Part shown: positions 57,920-64,000 of the stretch, piece after piece
Position numbering within the stretch: position 1 is the stretch's first letter
Layout of the letters: each line of letters opens with the position of its first letter
Assembly: GCA_902729315.2 (NCBI GenBank)
Contig: LR746273.1
Span: 1,679,001 to 1,743,000 of the forward strand
Length of the DNA: 64,000 bases
Origin: Spirodela intermedia
Taxonomy: Eukaryota > Streptophyta > Magnoliopsida > Alismatales > Araceae
Direction: 5' to 3'
The notes under the pieces: generated by a model
The model's input: only the letters and a program-made list of their open reading frames with translations
Databases searched by the model: none
Told to the model about the DNA's origin: nothing
Program-made: the position numbers and the translations under genes

Positions 57920-59460
57920 ATCCCAAGCATCCCTTTTAAATAAATGAGGATAATGGTCTCTCGGTCACTAATGAAGTGCGTCATCTAGAGGACTGAACCA
58001 AAGGATGATTGGTGACATATGAATCGATCCGCGCTCCAGATCGGGATAAGCTGGCTGCGGATCGCGGCGGGTCATCTCGTGGCAGGGACGGGCTGGTGCA
58101 AGTGTATTTGTGACGCCCCCAACATTGAGGAGGGGGTTCCATCTCCATCCAGCCCGTCCTCCACAGGGATCAGACCAGCGGAACCGTGCCGTCGAACTCC
58201 CTTCTCTGGCGGATCATGGCCAGTTCAGGGTGACCTCGGCTTCCCCGATGACTACTCCGATGGGACCATCTCCGTCCCGGAGGTCCACAGCGGCATCCTC
58301 AAGACGTCGGAGAAGGTCGCGGAGAAGGGCTTTTGGCAGGCCCGGAAGACTTGGTCTTCGACGCGCCTCCTGATTCCTGTACACCGGTTGTGATGATGAG
58401 TGGATAAGGTGGATAAGCTGCACAAGGAGGGAAGACGGGGAAGGGGAGGGGGGTGGGTGGAGGAGTTGGCGTATGTCGGAGAACGACCGCCGGGTCTCGC
58501 CGTCAGCCCTGACACGCAGCTCGTTGTCGCCTGGGCATACATGATACAGAGACCGTTTACTTTGCTGACACAACTACTGATCGGTTCACGAGAGTCGTTT
58601 GACCGTTGGTTTATTTGCGGTTTATGCCAGTTGTTGTGCATCCAGAGGTGTAGAGAAATCTCGACTGGGGAAGGAGCTACCGATGAAGACTAGAATTTTA
58701 GGCGGACCAGCTGGCGGGGTGTCATGGGACCACCGGGGTAGGCCCTGGTGGGGAGGTTATAGACACCTTTCCATACCGTGGTGATGATGTAGTAGAGAGA
58801 AATCAAAGGAACAAAAGTCAATTCAACTGTTGAACGGTGACAATAAATTTATTTCGCATGATGACGTTTAAAACATGCTAAACATCATATTTGACGATAT
58901 AATATTTTGAAATGTACATTGTCGAGGCCAAATTTTATTTCCAGGACCGCAATATCACGACTCTTCAGGATCATCATTTAAATGCATAATTCCCATTTGG
59001 TTATTTGAGCTCTGGTGATACCCATTTTTTTTCCAATTTCTAATGACATTATTTCCGCAACTTTCTGTAAATATATCCCCTAGGGGCTTCTAAGCGTCAA
59101 TGGATGTGGGGTGGTGTATCTGCTGGCGGAGGACGTAGAGAGACCAACCGGACGGCCAATTGCTGAGGTTAAAACAGAGCGACGGGCGTGGAGGATCGCG
59201 CCCTCTACTTCCCTAATCGCGTCGTTGTCTCGCCGGGTCAAGGATCTGTGGTCTGTCTTCTGTGAATCCGCCTTGTGGGTTTTCAGTACTCTGATGCCGC
59301 CATCCCTACACAGAGAGTTCATCTCGCACCGCCTCACCTTGAGACTGCCCCGTTAAGACGGCAGGAGAAGACGCAGAATATACCACGTCCACGGTCAGAA
59401 GAGGGGAGCCGTCGATCGGTTCATCGACAACATCACTGGGCGTCCGTCAGAAACGGTTCC
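57920..59460 (+). pseudogene. SSL pseudogene 2 (unit 3)
   Basis: The promoter-like part 57920-58215 matches unit 2. Exon 1 remnant 58216-58545: the ATG is followed at once by a stop (MASSG then TGA). DDYSDGTISVPEVHSGILK and EELAYVGERPPGLAVSP survive in different frames. Exon 2 remnant 59084-59280 keeps its acceptor and reads GLLSVNGCGVVYLLAED, then jumps over most of the exon to ALYFPNRVVVSPGQGSVV. Exon 3 remnant about 59360-59450 reads RRIYHVHGQKRGAVDRFID. Exon 4 is not seen. It is more complete than pseudogene 1 but broken at several points. Confidence 0.85.
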
Positions 59461-59563
59461 CTGGTGGACCGGTTTTATCCTTTGAGGGTTCGGCCGCCCT
59501 TAAGACCAACAAATTATTGGTTAAATTTCTATTTCGTTATTTATTGGTCAACATCGGATCATA

Positions 59564-59607
<44 letters not shown>

Positions 59608-60518
59608 ATATATATATTATCTTGCATCGCGGTCTTCAGAACTAAACGAAGTACTAGAACTAATCGAATCGGTAACCACTTCGCTAAAAGCATGAATGTC
59701 TTCGGGGCATGTAGCATTACTCTTTCTATAAAAAGGCCCCTACTTGACCAAGAAATGGAGGTAGATTCGTCATGTCGAATATTAGATCAGGTCTAACAGC
59801 GTGCACTCGTATCCCCGCCGAACTGACCAACGATGTGTGAACTATATTTTCCATCTTCATTCTATTCATAAAAAACAACCTGATGAAAGCCCTGTGGAAT
59901 AAATGCAGAGACCGAATTTAAAAATGGGCAGAAACGTTGGTCCCGAGACGACGTGAACCCAGGATCCAGTCATTGTGTCACGGGATCAAGATCGACCCAC
60001 CCCGATTATCGCCTCCCACCGGCCTTTGTTGCCTTCGCCATCACCAAGCAGCCTCTTCACGTCGCGCGGAAGACCATTTCACCGATGTATAACATGTATT
60101 CTCTCTCATCCTATAATACAGAAGGAGGAAGGAGGACCCCACGAGCCTAGATACGAGAAGCTTCGGGAGTAACAAGTCTCCTCCAGTGTGAACTCCTTCG
60201 ATGAAATCGGAACGGTATGCTGGACGTCTTGGACATTGATGCATGTTCAAAGGAACTGAGCTAACAACGTCAAGATCAGGTGCGTGACCTTCTTGCGGAC
60301 CCTCCAATTTAATCTTCGAAACTCGCAGACTTCCTTTGTCGGCATTGATTGAATCATCCATCTGACTCAGATCGATGACCTTAGCGGATGACCTGGTAAA
60401 TTTCTAATCATTGACCGGGAACCTTTAAAAGGATACGTTTACAATGTCATGAAAAATTTGTCTGGTATTTATTGCCCAAGATCGAGTCCAATACGTGTAC
60501 ATCTTGTCTCGCACTTTC
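59461..60518. other. Spacer and upstream region of the unit 3 subtilase
   Basis: Contains a CT microsatellite (59565-59604). The rest shows no gene. The last 100 bp resemble the region before the unit 2 subtilase remnant. Confidence 0.5.
59565..59604 (+). repeat. (CT)20 microsatellite
   Basis: Pure CT run followed by GCTATATATATA. Confidence 0.95.
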
Positions 60519-60526
60519 TATAAATA
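60519..60526 (+). promoter_or_regulatory. TATA box of the subtilase gene
   Basis: TATAAATA stands 50 bp upstream of the ATG at 60576 and is conserved in the unit 2 copy (56387). This implies a very short leader of about 20-30 nt. Confidence 0.7.
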
Positions 60527-60575
60527 AGCCTCAGGGGCCTCTTCGACAGAGGCCACACAGCCGCCATAGAGCACG

Positions 60576-61077
60576 ATGGCGATTATAAGCAATAGGTCTC
60601 TCCCTCTAATCCTTGTCCTCTTCCTCTCCCTTCTTTCTTCCTGTTACCGTTCGTATGCCTCAGTGTCATCAGGTTCCGACGACAACACGAAGAAGGTAGG
60701 CTCTCGGCTGACCAACGAGGTAAAGTAGTTTCACAGGAAGAGGAGGAGGGGAGTTTGATGGCTCATGGTTTTCACGCAGCTGTACATCGTTTACATGGGC
60801 GAGAAGCACCACGAGGACCCCGAAGTCGTCACGTCTCTGCACCATGACACTCTCGCTTCCATTCTGGGAAGGTTCGTAGGCCGTTACATCATTTCTTTAC
60901 CTTGCTTTGTCGTGTTACCGACTGATCGAATCCGTAATCGAACATACAGCAAGGAGGAAGCTCTTGGTTCGATTATCTACAGCTACAAGCACGGATTCTC
61001 AGGCTTCGCCGCCATGCTTACAGACTCTCAAGCGAAGAAACTCGCTGGTAACTTTTGTGTGTCATCAGAGAGAAAGA

Positions 61078-61124
<47 letters not shown>

Positions 61125-64000
61125 CATAGAGACAGACAAGGAGAGAGACAGAGAAGGGATGAGGGAGAGAACGGGAGAGAGCGTTTACGTTTGAGCGAAT
61201 GGACAAACCGGAGACTGTTTAAGAAAGCGCAGTGGGTTTAGGAGCACAGCGTCAATGGAGTTTTAAAAGCTACATCTCTTGGGGATATGATCAAAGTCTG
61301 GATCATACATGCACTGTTTTCTTAATAAAATAATAATCATTGACATCAATCAAATCAGATGCTCACAAAATCGGATTTCAGGGATGACGGGAGTCCTCGG
61401 TGTGAGGTTGAGCCGAACCCTCCAATTGAGTACGACGCGTAGCTGGGACTTCCTCGGGCTCAGTTACAACAATCCTCCTTCCCAGCTCCTTCACAAGGCC
61501 AGGCTAGGCGACGGCGTAATCATCGGAGTCGTCGACTCAGGTAGACCCCCTCGGTACTCTGTAACTCGTTCTCGTTTGGCTGGCGTTTATCATCTCTACA
61601 TTCAGTTTGGCGTACTAGTGTACTATTATTGGCCTTAATAAGAAGGATTGTTTAGAGGGTAAAATGGATGTACTATGGATGTGCAGGAATATGGCCGGAA
61701 TCCAAAAGCTTCGACGACAGTGGCTACGGTCCTGTTCCGGCACGGTGGAAGGGAACGTGCAAGACGGGGAAGGAGTTCAACGCTTCCCACTGCAACCGGA
61801 AGATCATCGGCGCGCGATGGTATGCAGCTGGTGTTGATGAGGTCACATTGAAAGAGGACTACCTCTCTGCGCGCGATGTGAACAGCCACGGTACCCACGT
61901 AGCATCGACGGCAGCTGGATCCTACGTGCGAAACGTGAGCGTAGGTGGAATGGCCGTTGGATGGGCGAGAGGCGGGGGCCCCCCGTGCTAGGCTGGCCGT
62001 ATACAAAGTTGCGTGGGGGCAGAAAGGCACGGCTTCTTACGCATCGGTGCTGGCAGCGATTGACGACGCCATACATGACGGCGTGGACATTCTCTCCTTA
62101 TCGTTGCGCACCCCAGAAGACTCGTGGGGCTCCCTGCAGGCTGTGCTTAAGGGAATCACCGTGGTATACTCAGCCGGAAACGATGGTCCGTTTCCTCAGA
62201 CGGTGGAGAACACCTCCCCATGGGTAATAACTGTGGCAGCCAGCACGATGGATCGGTCTTTTCCCACGGCCATTACCCTCGGAGACAATGTTACCCTGGT
62301 GGTCAGTATCATTGCCTCACCCTGGTGATTTCTTATCTAGTCGATAGAAACCCGTTTCCAGCCTTTCTTAATGCAAGTAAGGAAATCTATCTTCTTCTTT
62401 CAGGGTCAAGCTACATACCTTGGGAATGCGAATTTGAGCGGGTTTACCGGCATCACATATGGTGACAGGTCACATGCCCCGTTCCTTGCGTACTGCTTTA
62501 TTTTCAGCTAGATCTAGTAAATTTACATTTGCATTTCTTAGTTTAAACGAACCTCGTCTTTCTGATGCAGTTGTGACAACGAAACACTGAAGGGCACCGA
62601 ATATAGAAGAACAGTCGTCCTCTGCAACCCGGGACTAAGAGCATCGAGAGACCAGATATCTTTTGCGGCGCAGAACGTTCGGAAGGCTGGAGGTCTAGGT
62701 CTAATCTTCCCACAGTACACCACTAACATCCTTCCTCAACCCGACGATTTCCCGATCATCCTGGTGGACTGGATTGCTTTTCAGCAAGTAGCCGAATACC
62801 TTCAGACCTTCAGGTAACCACGTTCCTTAAACCCTTTACCTCTTTCTCTCCACCCCCACCTCACTGATGGATACAGCGTTTTCCCTCTGACTCACGCCTC
62901 GCTGCTGGAATGCGATGTTCCATCCATAGGGATTCTGCCAAGGTGAAGCTGTCTCCCACGCGCACTGTAGAAGGTAAGGGGATCTTGGCACCGAGAGTAG
63001 CAGCATTCTCGTCCAGAGGCCCCAACAAAGTCTTCCCCGGAATCCTCAAGGTGCGTCTATAGTATTCAAAAGATAAGGTTTTACAGGAGACGAATTTTCC
63101 TTGACGGAGAAAGGATCTGCATCGACATTCACTTTAGTGTAGTTGCATCAAATGTTCAGAGTTCCAAGGTTCCCGCATCAAGGTTCCGCTATTTGTTCTT
63201 TGTCTGAAATATTTCGCACCGATGCAGCCGGACATCGCTGCACCGGGAGTCAGCATCCTCGCCGCTGTACGGGATTCGTACGGTTTCATGGATGGAACAT
63301 CTATGGCCACTCCACACGTATCAGGAATCGTGGCACTCCTTAAATCCTTGTACCCTACTTGGTCCCCCGCCGCTATAAAATCGGCCATTCTGACGACCGG
63401 TATGTTCTCTCAATCCCGTATCGATGTGCGTCGTTTCGTTCTCAACATCAATCTATTTCTCTTCGCAGCTTCGGTTGTCGACAAAGATGGCGTGCCGATA
63501 GTGGCGGAGGGCACACCCCGCAAGCTCGCCGACCCTTTCGACTACGGGAGCGGTCACATTAATCCAGAAAAGGCAGCTGATCCGGGGCTTATATACGATA
63601 TCAATCCGAAAGATTTCAACGAGTTCAAGTGTTCTTTGGGTTCTTTACTGGTTTGTGAAACTCCACAGCTTCCTGTCTACGACCTTAATCTGCCTTCCAT
63701 CTCTATCCCTGATCTCAAAACCAAGGTGACGGTGTCAAGGACCGTCACCAATGTGGGCCCAGCCGACAGCACTTACGTCGCCATAGTCGAACCCCCGCCA
63801 GGTGTCCAGATGGAAGTTCGACCATCAAAGCTCGTCTTTGATGAACGCACCAAAACACAGAAATTCACCGTTACATTGACGTCTGTTCGCATGATACAGG
63901 GAGTGTACACATTCGGAAGCTTGACTTGGAAAGATGATACTCATACGGTCAGGATACCTATTGCAGTTCGCAATGTAATCAAGGACTTCTATGCGGACGT
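60576..64000 (+). CDS. Subtilisin-like serine protease, SBT3 group, one frameshift, 3' end cut by window
   Basis: Secreted subtilase of the apoplast/cell wall. Ten exons: 60576-60695, 60780-60871, 60950-61047, 61382-61540, 61687-62301, 62404-62468, 62571-62813, 62930-63050, 63228-63399 and 63469-64000+. Domains in order are a signal peptide ([13 protein letters not shown]), the I9 propeptide ([15 protein letters not shown] to [19 protein letters not shown]) and peptidase S8 with D155 (GVVDSGIWPE), H224 ([13 protein letters not shown]), the oxyanion Asn in VYSAGNDGP and Ser in [15 protein letters not shown]-like insert ([12 protein letters not shown]) and a C-terminal Fn3-like domain ([14 protein letters not shown]) follow, ending [19 protein letters not shown]. 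Only a few residues are lost at the edge. Exon 5 has one surplus base in the G/C run at 61973-61985, which puts the frame into a stop at 61989. Removing it restores every downstream phase. It is either an assembly error or a very young pseudogene. Confidence 0.92.
61081..61118 (+). repeat. (GA)19 microsatellite in subtilase intron 3
   Basis: Pure GA run just after the donor of exon 3, followed by GACAGA-type units. It is absent from the unit 2 copy as far as that copy extends. Confidence 0.95.

Overview
This is nuclear DNA of a flowering plant. Genes are split by GT-AG introns, and three products carry chloroplast transit peptides (cpSRP43, FtsH2/8 and a DUF760 protein). The gene families are plant-specific: ESV1, BSK, DUF241, strictosidine synthase-like and SBT3 subtilases. 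Very GC-rich coding blocks (cpSRP43, FtsH exon 1, DUF241) alternate with AT-rich introns, and there are many long (GA/CT)n microsatellites. That mix suggests a monocot or an early-diverging angiosperm, but the species cannot be fixed from the window. Exon models were built by hand from splice signals, reading phase and recalled family sequence.

Layout. 1-4.2 kb: DPM1 (minus, 3' end cut by the window edge). 4.2-11.8 kb: cytosolic alpha-amylase AMY2 (plus), head-to-head with DPM1. 11.8-14.2 kb: GC- and CT-rich sequence with no gene I can support. 14.2-18.6 kb: cpSRP43 (minus, intronless) and an FtsH2/8 thylakoid protease (plus), diverging from a 465-bp intergenic region that holds four site II (TGGGCC-type) motifs. 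18.8-23.7 kb: a BSK receptor-like cytoplasmic pseudokinase with TPRs (minus), convergent with FtsH. 25.7-26.6 kb: intronless DUF241 gene (minus). 27.5-37.0 kb: ESV1 starch-binding protein (minus, 11 exons). 37.6-41.4 kb: O-fucosyltransferase-family gene (minus, 9 exons). 43.5-48.7 kb: plastid DUF760 protein (plus, 7 exons).

49.5-64 kb is the most unusual part. A strictosidine synthase-like gene (SSL) and an SBT3-type subtilase gene occur as an SSL-SBT module repeated three times in the same orientation. Unit 1 has an intact SSL and a 3' subtilase remnant. Unit 2 has an SSL exon-1 remnant and a 5' subtilase remnant. Unit 3 has a broken SSL and a nearly complete subtilase that runs to the window edge and carries one single-base frameshift. 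Fragments of Copia retrotransposons lie between the units.

Functionally, cpSRP43 (delivery of light-harvesting proteins) and FtsH2/8 (thylakoid protein quality control) serve the same membrane from one promoter region. AMY2 and ESV1 both concern starch or alpha-glucans. DPM1 and the O-fucosyltransferase belong to ER/Golgi glycosylation. No CRISPR array, prokaryotic operon or novel defence system is present.
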